The notes beneath the pieces are model-generated. The model saw only the letters and a list, made by a program, of their open reading frames with translations, was not told where the DNA came from and did not search any database. Below, one piece after another: positions 43,112-50,802 of a stretch of 64,000 nucleotides of DNA; the first letter of the stretch is position 1, and each line of letters starts with the position of its first letter. Source of the stretch: Cellvibrionaceae bacterium (GTDB lineage: Bacteria; Pseudomonadota; Gammaproteobacteria; Pseudomonadales; Cellvibrionaceae); the NCBI GenBank assembly GCA_021151695.1, contig JAGKWU010000016.1, positions 181,986-245,985 of the forward strand, written 5' to 3'. Made by a program: the position numbers and the translations under genes.

Positions 43112-43609
43112 ATGACTGTGGTGCAACTGAGCAATCCATCAGCTGCTGTTGAAAAACCAACAGAAAAGCTGCCCGATATTTTGGAAACTGCGCGTGAACG
43201 CGCTATCGAAGATTCATTGAAATACAGCGGCCGCGTTACGCCCGATGAGGCCTGGAAGCTATTTGTTAATGGCCAGGCTCATTTGGTAGATGTACGTGCG
43301 GCCGAAGAACGTAAATTTGTTGGCCATGTGCCAAACACCTTTCATATCGCCTGGCAAACAGGGCCAGCGCTGATCAAAAACCCGCGTTTTTTGCGTGAGC
43401 TCGAGCAAAAACTATCCAAAGACGCCGTAATTTTGCTCTTGTGCCGCAGCGGTAAACGCTCTGCCGCTGCTGCTGAGGCCGCCACTAATGCCGGTTTTAA
43501 ATATGTATTTAATGTATCAGAGGGATTTGAAGGCGACCTGGATGACAAGCAACAGCGAGGCAGTAGCGGCGGTTGGCGCCAGCGCGGTTTGCCTTGGGTG
43601 CAGGATTAA
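43112..43609 (+). CDS. Rhodanese-like sulfurtransferase of the encapsulin locus
   Basis: A 165-residue cytoplasmic single-domain rhodanese. It has LVDVRAAEERKFVGHVPNTFHIAW, then the active loop CRSGKRS with catalytic Cys111, and SEGFEGD. The N-terminal 40 residues are extra. AGGAGAT lies before the ATG at 43112, which beats an in-frame ATG at 43076. Rhodaneses of this size occur with family 2A encapsulins, and this one starts the locus, 124 bp before the serine acetyltransferase gene. It likely moves persulfide sulfur between carriers and the compartment's cysteine desulfurase (inference). Confidence 0.87.
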   Translation: MTVVQLSNPSAAVEKPTEKLPDILETARERAIEDSLKYSGRVTPDEAWKLFVNGQAHLVDVRAAEERKFVGHVPNTFHIAWQTGPALIKNPRFLRELEQKLSKDAVILLLCRSGKRSAAAAEAATNAGFKYVFNVSEGFEGDLDDKQQRGSSGGWRQRGLPWVQD

Positions 43610-43733
43610 ATAGCAAGTGCAGTACAAATTAATGAGTTAAACGCAATTCAGGACTGATATTTGCAACATCCCCTGGCGAGACCATTACGGAATCTCATGT
43701 GTTGAAAATTCAACAATCATGACAGGTAATAAA

Positions 43734-44690
43734 ATGACAACAAAAATCCACAAAGATGAATTTTCGTTTTTAGCGCCCACCAATTGGGAGCTGGACAAAA
43801 TTGTTAGCGAATTGCGCTCAGTGCGCAACGAATGGCGCGGCCAGCGCGGGCGTTTACGCGAAGCGGGATTGCGCGAACTTCCCTCACGGGATGCGTTAAA
43901 GGAAATCCTTAGCGATCTATGCGGCGCTCTCTTTCCCATGCGTCTTGGCCCACAAGACTTGCGCGAAGAAAGTGAAGACTATTACGTCGGCCACACATTG
44001 GATGCCGCACTCAATCAGTTATTGGTACAGGTGCAGCTGGAATTATTTTATGTGGCTCGCCAACAAGAGCCACTGGATGAAACCGGCTTGAAAAACCAGG
44101 CCAACAATATAGTACGCCTGTTTGCCGCTGCCCTTCCCAATCTGCGCCGTTTGCTGGATACAGATGTGCAAGCAGCTTTTAGTGGCGACCCGGCTGCACG
44201 CAATGTCGACGAAGTATTGCTGTGCTATCCCGGTATACACGCGGTGATTTACCACCGTATTGCACACACACTGTATGAGTTAGGTGTACCACTCCTTGCT
44301 CGTATTATTGCCGAGCTTTCCCATTCCAGCACCGGCATTGACATACATCCCGGCGCACAAATCGGGAAAGGCTTTTTTATTGATCACGGAACAGGTGTAG
44401 TCATTGGGGAAACAGCTGTGATAGGTGAACGCGTAAGAATTTACCAGGCGGTAACCCTGGGTGCGAAAACATTCCCCGCGGATGAAACAGGCGCGCTGCA
44501 AAAAGGCCTGCCTCGCCATCCCATTGTAGAAGACGATGTAGTGATTTATGCAGGCGCCACAGTGCTGGGCCGAATTACTATAGGTAAAGGCTCAACCATC
44601 GGCGGCAATGTATGGCTTACCCGCAGCATTCCCGCACACAGCAGCATCACCCAAGCCACATTACGCAACCTGTCGGAGGCACAACTATGA
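43734..44690 (+). CDS. epsC: Serine O-acetyltransferase, EpsC type
   Basis: A 318-residue enzyme that makes O-acetylserine, the direct precursor of cysteine. A helical N-terminal domain (to about 180) leads into left-handed beta-helix hexapeptide repeats: STGIDIHPGAQIGKGFFIDHGTGVVIGETAVIGERVRIYQAVTLG, here with the conserved Asp/His pair in DHGTGVVIGE, then HPIVEDDVVIYAGATVLGRITIGKGSTIGGNVWLT. This is the long EpsC/SrpH form found with cysteine-desulfurase encapsulins. I prefer the ATG at 43734, with AGG at proper distance, to the one at 43719. The stop overlaps the next ATG. Confidence 0.9.
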   Translation: MTTKIHKDEFSFLAPTNWELDKIVSELRSVRNEWRGQRGRLREAGLRELPSRDALKEILSDLCGALFPMRLGPQDLREESEDYYVGHTLDAALNQLLVQVQLELFYVARQQEPLDETGLKNQANNIVRLFAAALPNLRRLLDTDVQAAFSGDPAARNVDEVLLCYPGIHAVIYHRIAHTLYELGVPLLARIIAELSHSSTGIDIHPGAQIGKGFFIDHGTGVVIGETAVIGERVRIYQAVTLGAKTFPADETGALQKGLPRHPIVEDDVVIYAGATVLGRITIGKGSTIGGNVWLTRSIPAHSSITQATLRNLSEAQL

Positions 44691-44932
44691 GCGTATCACA
44701 GCACTTTGGCCGCATTGTAAAACGCATTCGTGAAGAGCACGGCCTGTCACAAGAAGTTCTCGCTGACCGCGCTGATTTAAATCGCAGTTATGTCGGCGAA
44801 GTCGAGCGCGGCACAGCCATGCCATCGCTTGGTACTGTTACTAAAATTGCACGAGCACTGAATCTCAGCAGCTCACATTTGCTCGCGCGCTACGAAGCCT
44901 ACGAGCAAACACAATTGGAAAAAGTCAGCTAA
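44687..44932 (+). CDS. Small XRE-family DNA-binding protein
   Basis: An 81-residue regulator with a single Cro/C1-type helix-turn-helix: GRIVKRIREEHGLSQEVLADRADLNRSYVGEVERG, followed by PSLGTVTKIARALNLSSSHLL. There is no ligand domain. Its ATG overlaps the acetyltransferase stop (ATGA), so the two are translationally coupled. It is the natural candidate regulator of the encapsulin genes; a hairpin-forming inverted repeat before the shell gene (45090) is a possible target, unproven. Confidence 0.88.
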   Translation: MSVSQHFGRIVKRIREEHGLSQEVLADRADLNRSYVGEVERGTAMPSLGTVTKIARALNLSSSHLLARYEAYEQTQLEKVS

Positions 44933-44940
44933 TCAAATGC

Positions 44941-44967
44941 CAGCGCGCTTCATCAGCGCGCTGTTTT
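44941..44967 (+). terminator. Terminator between the XRE and shell genes
   Basis: CAGCGCGC (44941-44948) pairs with GCGCGCTG (44956-44963), loop of 7 nt, followed by TTTT. It splits the locus into a rhodanese-acetyltransferase-regulator unit and a shell-cargo unit. Confidence 0.82.
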
Positions 44968-45082
44968 ATCCAAACGCACCCCTGTTTATTTATCAACATT
45001 TTTTATTTTCGGATTAGCCTCGCCTCGCACTGATGGCTATAGACGGTTGAGTCTTGCTTATAAGAATGTGATCTTAGCTTAT

Positions 45083-45109
45083 TATAAAATCGTCTAAATT
45101 TTTAGGCGA
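45083..45109 (+). promoter_or_regulatory. Candidate -10 and operator before the shell gene
   Basis: TATAAA at 45083-45088 is a plausible -10 element, but no good -35 is found, hinting at an activator. Just after it TCGTCTAAA and TTTAGGCGA form an 8-of-9 inverted repeat (45090-45109), which could be an operator or leader hairpin. Prediction only. Confidence 0.35.
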
Positions 45110-45164
45110 TGCGTTATTCATTTCCTCTCATTCACGCTTGCCTATTTTTTACAAGGAGCTACAC

Positions 45165-46100
45165 ATGTCCGCTGATTTGGAAGTGCAATCTGCACTTGGT
45201 GATAATGCCGCGCGTCAACTTGCTAACGCCACCAAAACCACACCTCAGTTATCCATTATTTCGCCACGCTGGTTAGTGCACCTGTTGCAGTGGACTCCTG
45301 TAGAAGCTGGCATCTTCCGCCTCAACCGCGTAAAAAATCCAACGCGCGTAACAGTGACCTGCTCACAGCGCGATGAATCAGAAATCAAACCAACCTTCGT
45401 CGATTACGATGAAAAGCCGCGCGAATATTTTTTGAATGCGGTAACCAGCATTGTTGATGTACATACCCGTGTTTCCGATCTGTACAACAGCCCGCACGAT
45501 CAAATTAAAGAACAGCTTCGCCTTACCATTGAGACAATTAAAGAGCGTCAGGAAAGCGAGCTGATCAATAACCCTGAATACGGTTTGCTTGCCAGCGTTG
45601 ATGAAACCCAGCGCATTTCTACCTTGACTGGCGCACCCACTCCAGATGATATGGACGAACTGCTAGTTAAAGTATGGAAAGAACCAGGCTTCTTCCTTGC
45701 ACATCCATTGGCAATTGCCGCCTTCGGTCGCGAGTGCACTCGTCGCGGTGTACCACCACCAACCGTTAGCCTGTTTGGTTCACAATTTATTACCTGGCGC
45801 GGCGTGCCGCTGATTCCATCGGACAAAGTGCCCATTGATGAAAATGGAAAAACCAAAATTTTGTTGTTGCGTGTAGGTGAAAAACGTCAAGGTGTTATTG
45901 GCTTGTATCAACCAGGTCTCGCCGGCCAGCAAAGTCCAGGCCTTTCTGTGCGTTTTATGGGCATAGGCCGCAATGCCATCGCCTCTTATTTGATTTCACT
46001 CTACTGCTCACTCGCTGTATTAACCGAGGATGCACTGGCAGTATTGGATGATGTTGAAGTGGGCAAGTATCACGAATATCCCGACACCTATAAACAATAA
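45165..46100 (+). CDS. Family 2A encapsulin shell protein (SrpI-like)
   Basis: A 311-residue HK97-fold shell protein that self-assembles into a protein nanocompartment, in known examples a 60-subunit T=1 cage. Family 2A marks are the N-terminal arm ARQLANATKTTPQLSIISPRWLVHLLQW, the body EAGIFRLNRVKNP, LINNPEYGLLASV and the late LRVGEKRQGVIGLYQPGL. There is no cyclic-nucleotide-binding insertion, so it is 2A, not 2B. AAGGAG precedes the ATG at 45165; the in-frame ATG at 45138 has none. The cargo gene starts 11 bp downstream. No phage gene is near, so it is not a prophage capsid. It has been annotated elsewhere as a sulfur-starvation-induced protein (SrpI). Confidence 0.95.
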   Translation: MSADLEVQSALGDNAARQLANATKTTPQLSIISPRWLVHLLQWTPVEAGIFRLNRVKNPTRVTVTCSQRDESEIKPTFVDYDEKPREYFLNAVTSIVDVHTRVSDLYNSPHDQIKEQLRLTIETIKERQESELINNPEYGLLASVDETQRISTLTGAPTPDDMDELLVKVWKEPGFFLAHPLAIAAFGRECTRRGVPPPTVSLFGSQFITWRGVPLIPSDKVPIDENGKTKILLLRVGEKRQGVIGLYQPGLAGQQSPGLSVRFMGIGRNAIASYLISLYCSLAVLTEDALAVLDDVEVGKYHEYPDTYKQ

Positions 46101-46111
46101 GGTCCGATGCT

Positions 46112-48025
46112 ATGAGTGAGCAACAAGGTTTACCGGATTTACAAAGCCTTGCCGCACTGGCCAATGAATTTTTTCAGGCTTTGCCCAATGGCGAGCCTGG
46201 ATTTGCCAACCTGCGCTCCGCTGTGCCGGCGGCTGCTCCGTCGTTAATCGAAAGCAGCTTACCGGTTAGTTCTCAGGCGCGGCTGCCATCGGGATTTCAA
46301 TCGCCCAAGCAAGCAATCCCTGGACAATCATTTCCTGGACAATCAGTAGCGGAACAACCCAGCCAGGCCAATGTACCCGGTTTTTATTTTGCAAGTGGTG
46401 TGAGCAATTATCCCTATGCGGATTTACCAGGTAATTTACCGCAGGAAGTCTCTCCCAATGATTTTGGTTTGCCGGGAGAAAATGAATTGCGCAGCCTGTT
46501 GGTTGATGATCGCTTTGGTTCACAACCACAAACCGCAGCACCAAAGCCGGCCCATACTCTTGAGCAATATGCGCAACCAGTAAGTGAGTCAGGCAGTAGT
46601 GTTGCGCAGGTAAAACCGCAGGCTACGCATTTACCGGGTGAGCAACAAATCCAGCAATTATTGACAGCTGAATTTCGCTTTACCAAATTCGACCAGGTTG
46701 CACCGGCCACACCCGCGCCAGATTCACACTTCTATTTTTTAGATGGCGGAATACAACCCGTATTTGGCAATGAACCAAAACACGGTTTGTTTGCAGCCCA
46801 GTCGCAAGGCTTTGACGTTCATGCAATTCGACGGGACTTTCCCATACTGGCGGAGCGCGTTAATGGCAAGCCGCTGGTATGGTTCGACAACGCCGCGACT
46901 ACTCACAAGCCAAAAGCAGTGATTGATCGCGTCAGTTATTTTTACGAGCACGAAAACTCCAATATCCATCGCGCCGCTCACGAACTTGCCGCACGCGCTA
47001 CAGATGCTTATGAAGGTGCGCGCAACAAGATTGCAAAATTTATCAACGCCAAATCGGCCGATGAAATTATTTTTGTTCGCGGTGCCACCGAAGCACTCAA
47101 CTTGCTTGCCAATACCTTTGGTCAGCAACATGTGGGTGAAGGTGATGAAATTATTGTCTCGCAGCTGGAGCACCACGCGAACATAGTGCCCTGGCATCTG
47201 CTGGCGTCGCGTGTGGGGGCAAAAATCCGGGTAATCCCTGTGGATGACAGCGGACAAATTTTGCTGGATGAATATCGCAAGTTGATCAATGGCCGCACAA
47301 AACTTGTTTCTGTCACCCAGGTTTCCAATGCTCTAGGTACAGTAACGCCGATTAAAGACATCATCGATATAGCCCACAACTTTGGGATTCCTGTTGTTGT
47401 GGACGGTGCTCAATCTATCTCCCATATGCGCGTCAACGTACAAGCGCTGGATGCAGATTTCTTTGTGTTCTCGGGGCATAAAGTTTTCGGCCCTACCGGT
47501 ATAGGCGTAGTGTATGGCAAAGCGGAACATCTGAAACATATGTCACCCTGGCAAGGTGGTGGCAATATGATCGCAGATGTGACTTTTGAGAAGATTATTT
47601 ATCAGGATGCGCCCAATCGTTTTGAAGCGGGCACGGGCAACATCGCCGATGCCGTTGGCCTTGGCGCGGCGCTGGATTATGTCGAGCGTGTTGGTATTGA
47701 TCGCATAGCGCGCTATGAACACGATCTACTCGCCTACGCAACCCAACGCATGCAGGTAATTCCCGGTGTGCGCCTGATAGGTACAGCTGCTGATAAAGCC
47801 AGCGTGTTGTCCTTTGTATTGGCGGGTTACAAAACCGAAGAGGTTGGCGGTGCGCTTAACCAGGAAGGTATAGCCGTGCGTTCTGGCCACCACTGCGCGC
47901 AGCCGATTCTGCGCCGCTTTGGTTTGGAAACAACTGTACGCCCCTCCTTTGCGTTTTATAACACCTGCGAAGAGATAGATCTGATGGTATCTGTGGTAGA
48001 TCGCCTCGCTCGCAGTCGGCGCTAG
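46112..48025 (+). CDS. Encapsulin cargo: SufS-like cysteine desulfurase with disordered N-terminal loading domain
   Basis: A 637-residue PLP enzyme that releases sulfur from cysteine as persulfide and leaves alanine. The catalytic domain starts at about residue 233 (FDVHAIRRDFPIL) and has AATTHKP, the PLP lysine in FSGHK (Lys457) and the persulfide Cys595 in RSGHHCAQP. The first 230 residues are rich in Pro, Gln, Ser and Ala and look disordered. They carry two copies of one motif, LPGENELRSLLVDDRF (120-135) and LPGEQQIQQLLTAEFRF (174-190), and two FYF motifs (91-93, 207-209); a looser copy is at 7-21. Such extensions target the enzyme into family 2A shells. AAGG overlapping the shell stop gives coupled expression. 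Confidence 0.95.
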   Translation: MSEQQGLPDLQSLAALANEFFQALPNGEPGFANLRSAVPAAAPSLIESSLPVSSQARLPSGFQSPKQAIPGQSFPGQSVAEQPSQANVPGFYFASGVSNYPYADLPGNLPQEVSPNDFGLPGENELRSLLVDDRFGSQPQTAAPKPAHTLEQYAQPVSESGSSVAQVKPQATHLPGEQQIQQLLTAEFRFTKFDQVAPATPAPDSHFYFLDGGIQPVFGNEPKHGLFAAQSQGFDVHAIRRDFPILAERVNGKPLVWFDNAATTHKPKAVIDRVSYFYEHENSNIHRAAHELAARATDAYEGARNKIAKFINAKSADEIIFVRGATEALNLLANTFGQQHVGEGDEIIVSQLEHHANIVPWHLLASRVGAKIRVIPVDDSGQILLDEYRKLINGRTKLVSVTQVSNALGTVTPIKDIIDIAHNFGIPVVVDGAQSISHMRVNVQALDADFFVFSGHKVFGPTGIGVVYGKAEHLKHMSPWQGGGNMIADVTFEKIIYQDAPNRFEAGTGNIADAVGLGAALDYVERVGIDRIARYEHDLLAYATQRMQVIPGVRLIGTAADKASVLSFVLAGYKTEEVGGALNQEGIAVRSGHHCAQPILRRFGLETTVRPSFAFYNTCEEIDLMVSVVDRLARSRR

Positions 48026-48046
48026 ATTTATAACGCCTCTCCCCTC

Positions 48047-48070
48047 GCTCCCAAGCTCCAGCTTGGGAGC
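48047..48070. repeat. Perfect 24-nt intergenic palindrome
   Basis: GCTCCCAAGCT and AGCTTGGGAGC form an 11-bp stem around CC, 21 bp after the cargo gene. The same type of palindrome is seen in intergenic DNA of many gammaproteobacteria. It could also end transcription, but lacks a T run. Confidence 0.75.
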
Positions 48071-48253
48071 GCACTTCAAACCTGCATTACTTCACGCTAT
48101 TTTCAGTTCTAAGCACATCGCAAAAAATTATTTTTCTTGTCGCGCCAAAACTCCTAGTATCACTTCTGTCCCGATAATCTGTTACAACATCCATCGGCCA
48201 AGCCGAAGCTACCCAATACAGCCATCATGGCGCATTTATTAAGGAGAACATCC

Positions 48254-48892
48254 ATGAGTTTACGTTTAGGCGATGAAGCCCCTGATTTTGTTCAGGATTC
48301 CAGCGAAGGCCCAATCCACTTCCACCAATGGCTCGGCGATAGCTGGGGCATTCTGTTTTCCCACCCCGCCGACTTCACTCCTGTGTGCACCACCGAGCTT
48401 GGCTTGACCGCAAAGTTGAAAGACGAATTTACCAAGCGCAATGTAAAAGCCATAGCGCTGAGTGTTGACCCGGTTGATTCGCATCACAAATGGATTGGCG
48501 ACATTAACGAAACGCAAAATACTACAGTGAACTTTCCGATTATCGCCGACGCAGACCGCAAGGTATCGGAACTCTACGATCTGATCCACCCCAATGCCAG
48601 CACCACTGCAACTGTTCGCTCACTGTTTATTATCGATCCCGCGAAAAAAATTCGTTTGACTATCACCTACCCCGCCAGCACAGGTAGAAACTTTGATGAA
48701 ATATTGCGTGTAATAGATTCTTTGCAATTGACCGAACATCACAAGGTTGCCACACCTGGGAACTGGAAATCCGGTGAAGATGTAGTCATTGTTCCCGCAT
48801 TGCAAGATCCAGAAGAAATCAGCAGACGTTTTCCCAAAGGCTATACAGCCATCAAACCTTATCTGCGCTTGACGCCTGATCCACGTACCTGA
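48254..48892 (+). CDS. 1-Cys peroxiredoxin (Prx6 type)
   Basis: A 212-residue cytoplasmic peroxiredoxin. The peroxidatic Cys45 lies in HPADFTPVCTTE, the Prx6 signature, and the C-terminal domain (PGNWKSGEDVVIVPALQDPEEISRRFPKGY) is typical. AAGGAGAAC precedes the ATG at 48254; the in-frame ATG at 48227 has no site. It follows the encapsulin cargo gene by 228 bp with its own leader. Protection of persulfide chemistry from peroxide would make sense but may be coincidental. Confidence 0.92.
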   Translation: MSLRLGDEAPDFVQDSSEGPIHFHQWLGDSWGILFSHPADFTPVCTTELGLTAKLKDEFTKRNVKAIALSVDPVDSHHKWIGDINETQNTTVNFPIIADADRKVSELYDLIHPNASTTATVRSLFIIDPAKKIRLTITYPASTGRNFDEILRVIDSLQLTEHHKVATPGNWKSGEDVVIVPALQDPEEISRRFPKGYTAIKPYLRLTPDPRT

Positions 48893-48916
48893 TGTATTTT
48901 TTATACCAAATCCTCT

Positions 48917-48941
48917 AAGGGTGCTTTAAGCACCCTTTTTG
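48917..48941 (+). terminator. Terminator after peroxiredoxin
   Basis: AAGGGTGC pairs with GCACCCTT (48930-48937), followed by T residues. Strong rho-independent form. Confidence 0.88.
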
Positions 48942-49029
48942 TTTTTAAGTTTTTTTTAAATATTTTTTGAAGCTATTTAATTATCACAAGCATTTTTTAT
49001 AGAAATCAGCTTCATATTCAGGAGTCATC

Positions 49030-49581
49030 ATGACCGGAAAATATATAGTTGATGCCAATTACCGATTTATAGCCGCTTATCAGGAAGTGAACGCGCGAAT
49101 AAACCAACGTCAGCAAGCGCTCGCACTTTATGTAACACTGGTAGTAAGCCTATTGGCAGCATTGGTAGCACTCAAACCTTCGGGAAATGGGATCAGCGCA
49201 CCAGTGGAATGGTTGGTAGCGGGATTTCCAGTAGCGTCCGTGAGCCTCGCCTTTCTCAATTACAAGGCTGAACGCGCTATCACTAATTTGCGTCGTTTTT
49301 TATCCGCACTGGAGCGTTTGGAAGATGCTCACGAAATTTTACCTAGTTATAACACGCACCCCAGTTGGTCCACCGGCGCAAATAAAGCGCGTCGTTTTCA
49401 TGACTATGCGGCAGCAATTTTAGTTGCGGGAGGAAATGCCATAGGCTTGGGTGCAGTCAGCAATATTTATCCAGAACGCGTCGCCGCTGCTCCACTTGCC
49501 CTATGGTTGTCTGCTGCCATCGCCATTATCGCGGTGGTAATTTTACTGTGGATACCGCGCTGGAGTTACACGCCGGAATGA
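49030..49581 (+). CDS. Hypothetical membrane protein, four helices
   Basis: A 183-residue protein I do not recognise. An N-terminal amphipathic stretch (YRFIAAYQEVNARINQRQQ) leads to helices LALYVTLVVSLLAALVAL and VEWLVAGFPVASVSLAFLNY, a cytoplasmic helical loop (NLRRFLSALERLEDAHEILPS), then two more helices and a short tail. CAGGAG precedes the ATG. The layout recalls small membrane effectors with paired helices, but without evidence for a defence role. It stands alone between the peroxiredoxin and tonB. Confidence 0.5.
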   Translation: MTGKYIVDANYRFIAAYQEVNARINQRQQALALYVTLVVSLLAALVALKPSGNGISAPVEWLVAGFPVASVSLAFLNYKAERAITNLRRFLSALERLEDAHEILPSYNTHPSWSTGANKARRFHDYAAAILVAGGNAIGLGAVSNIYPERVAAAPLALWLSAAIAIIAVVILLWIPRWSYTPE

Positions 49582-49955
49582 TCCGGCGTTTCTATAGTTC
49601 GTAAGTAGATTGTTTTCCCCCTTCGCTCAACACCAGTCGCCGGATGTTGCTATAACAGCAAGCAAAATGCTGAATTTTCAACACCTTCCATAATTTTCAT
49701 TGGCCGTAAGCTTTCACGTTAAATCCCATAAATCTATGCATATAACCCCAGGTTTGAGAATGGCTCTTTACTACCGTTATTTGTATGTTTTAACGCCGTT
49801 TTTTTGGCAATTTCAAAGACTTCCATACAACAATAAAAGCTGGCACAGATGCTGCTCTAAGCCTGTTAACAAGCAAAAAAAATTTGCTTTGAAACGCGTT
49901 AACTGCAACAGCTTTTATTTTGTTTTAGTACCGGTATTACCGGAAGGAAGTCAAC
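49582..49955 (+). promoter_or_regulatory. Upstream region of tonB
   Basis: A 374-base gap with no gene I can support. It has a short CCGGCG/CGCCGG pair near 49575-49640 and AT-rich DNA. The sigma-54-like element at 49840 is listed separately. I looked for a Fur-box-like sequence and found none convincing. Confidence 0.5.
49840..49856 (+). promoter_or_regulatory. Candidate sigma-54 promoter of tonB-exbBD
   Basis: CTGGCACAGATGCTGCT matches the -24/-12 consensus at 11 of 13 positions and differs from the DUF1549 element at 13512 at only three of 17 bases. It lies 100 nt before the tonB ATG. Confidence 0.42.
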
Positions 49956-50705
49956 ATGAGCGCTCACGCCTATTCAGAACCCTACGCCAGGCGACAAGTT
50001 CGCCATTCGCAACGAGCAGCCAAAGCAGCTCCACAGAAAACCGCTGAAATTATTCCGCTGGTAACTCGCCAGGTTAAATTGGATAAACCCATAGAGTTGG
50101 TTTACCCCAAATATCGTCGTCTGGGCACAGGTGCCTTTGCCGCCATCATCATAGGTTTACATCTATTGGTATTTGGTTATTTTTATTATCAACCCGTGGT
50201 AGAAGCTGTTAAAAAAGTAGAAATTCCAAAAATCAAACTGGAAAAGTACACCCCACCAGTTATTCCACCACAACAAATAAAACCTGAGCCACCAAAACCC
50301 GTTAAAAAGGAGCAACCAAAGGTTCAACCGAAAGTTGAGCGCGATAATCCTAATGTAGTGGAAAAATTTGTTCCGCCTGCACCAATAGGCGAAGCAGCTG
50401 CACCAGTTGCTGAGGAAAAAGTAACTGAGCCTTCCGCCACCGCAAATTACTTGCACAATCCACCACCGGTTTATCCCGAGTCAGCACAAGAAAAAGGCTG
50501 GGAAGGCACCGTTGTGCTTAGCGTATTGGTACAGCCCGATGGCAAAGCCAAAAGCGTTGAAGTAAAAGAATCCAGCGGCCGCAAAATCCTCGATCAGGCA
50601 GCCTTGCAAACTGTACAACGCTGGACGTTTGTGCCTGCCTATAAAGGCCAAACAGCAGTGGAAGGCTGGGTGGAGGTGCCTATTGATTTCCGTTTAGGTA
50701 CTTAA
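49956..50705 (+). CDS. tonB: Energy transducer TonB
   Basis: A 249-residue TonB. A basic N-terminal cytoplasmic part of about 60 residues, longer than usual, precedes the membrane helix AIIIGLHLLVFGYFYY. A Pro/Lys-rich periplasmic spacer (PPVIPPQQIKPEPPKPVKKEQPKVQPK, seen as repeated PxP-K units) follows, then the C-terminal domain PPVYPESAQEKGWEGTVVLSVLVQPDG, VKESSGRKILDQAAL and WTFVPAYKG. It couples the proton-motive force to outer-membrane receptors such as the one at 10123. exbB follows. Confidence 0.92.
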   Translation: MSAHAYSEPYARRQVRHSQRAAKAAPQKTAEIIPLVTRQVKLDKPIELVYPKYRRLGTGAFAAIIIGLHLLVFGYFYYQPVVEAVKKVEIPKIKLEKYTPPVIPPQQIKPEPPKPVKKEQPKVQPKVERDNPNVVEKFVPPAPIGEAAAPVAEEKVTEPSATANYLHNPPPVYPESAQEKGWEGTVVLSVLVQPDGKAKSVEVKESSGRKILDQAALQTVQRWTFVPAYKGQTAVEGWVEVPIDFRLGT

Positions 50706-50802
50706 TCGATTTTTGCCTGGAAAACTAATAGCAAATAATTTTTAAACTGGCTGGTGTAAATAGCTGGTCGCTTTTTCCGATGTAATCAAGTGAGTAAATA
50801 TT

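Noticed and set aside
45165..46100. Prophage major capsid protein
   Set aside because: The HK97 fold is shared, but no terminase, portal, protease or tail gene is nearby, and the cargo desulfurase and sulfur genes define an encapsulin.
49582..49955. Fur box before tonB
   Set aside because: No GATAATGATAATCATTATC-like sequence with acceptable symmetry was found.
49700..50047. Frame upstream of tonB
   Set aside because: It overlaps the tonB start in another frame and has no ribosome site or recognisable domain.
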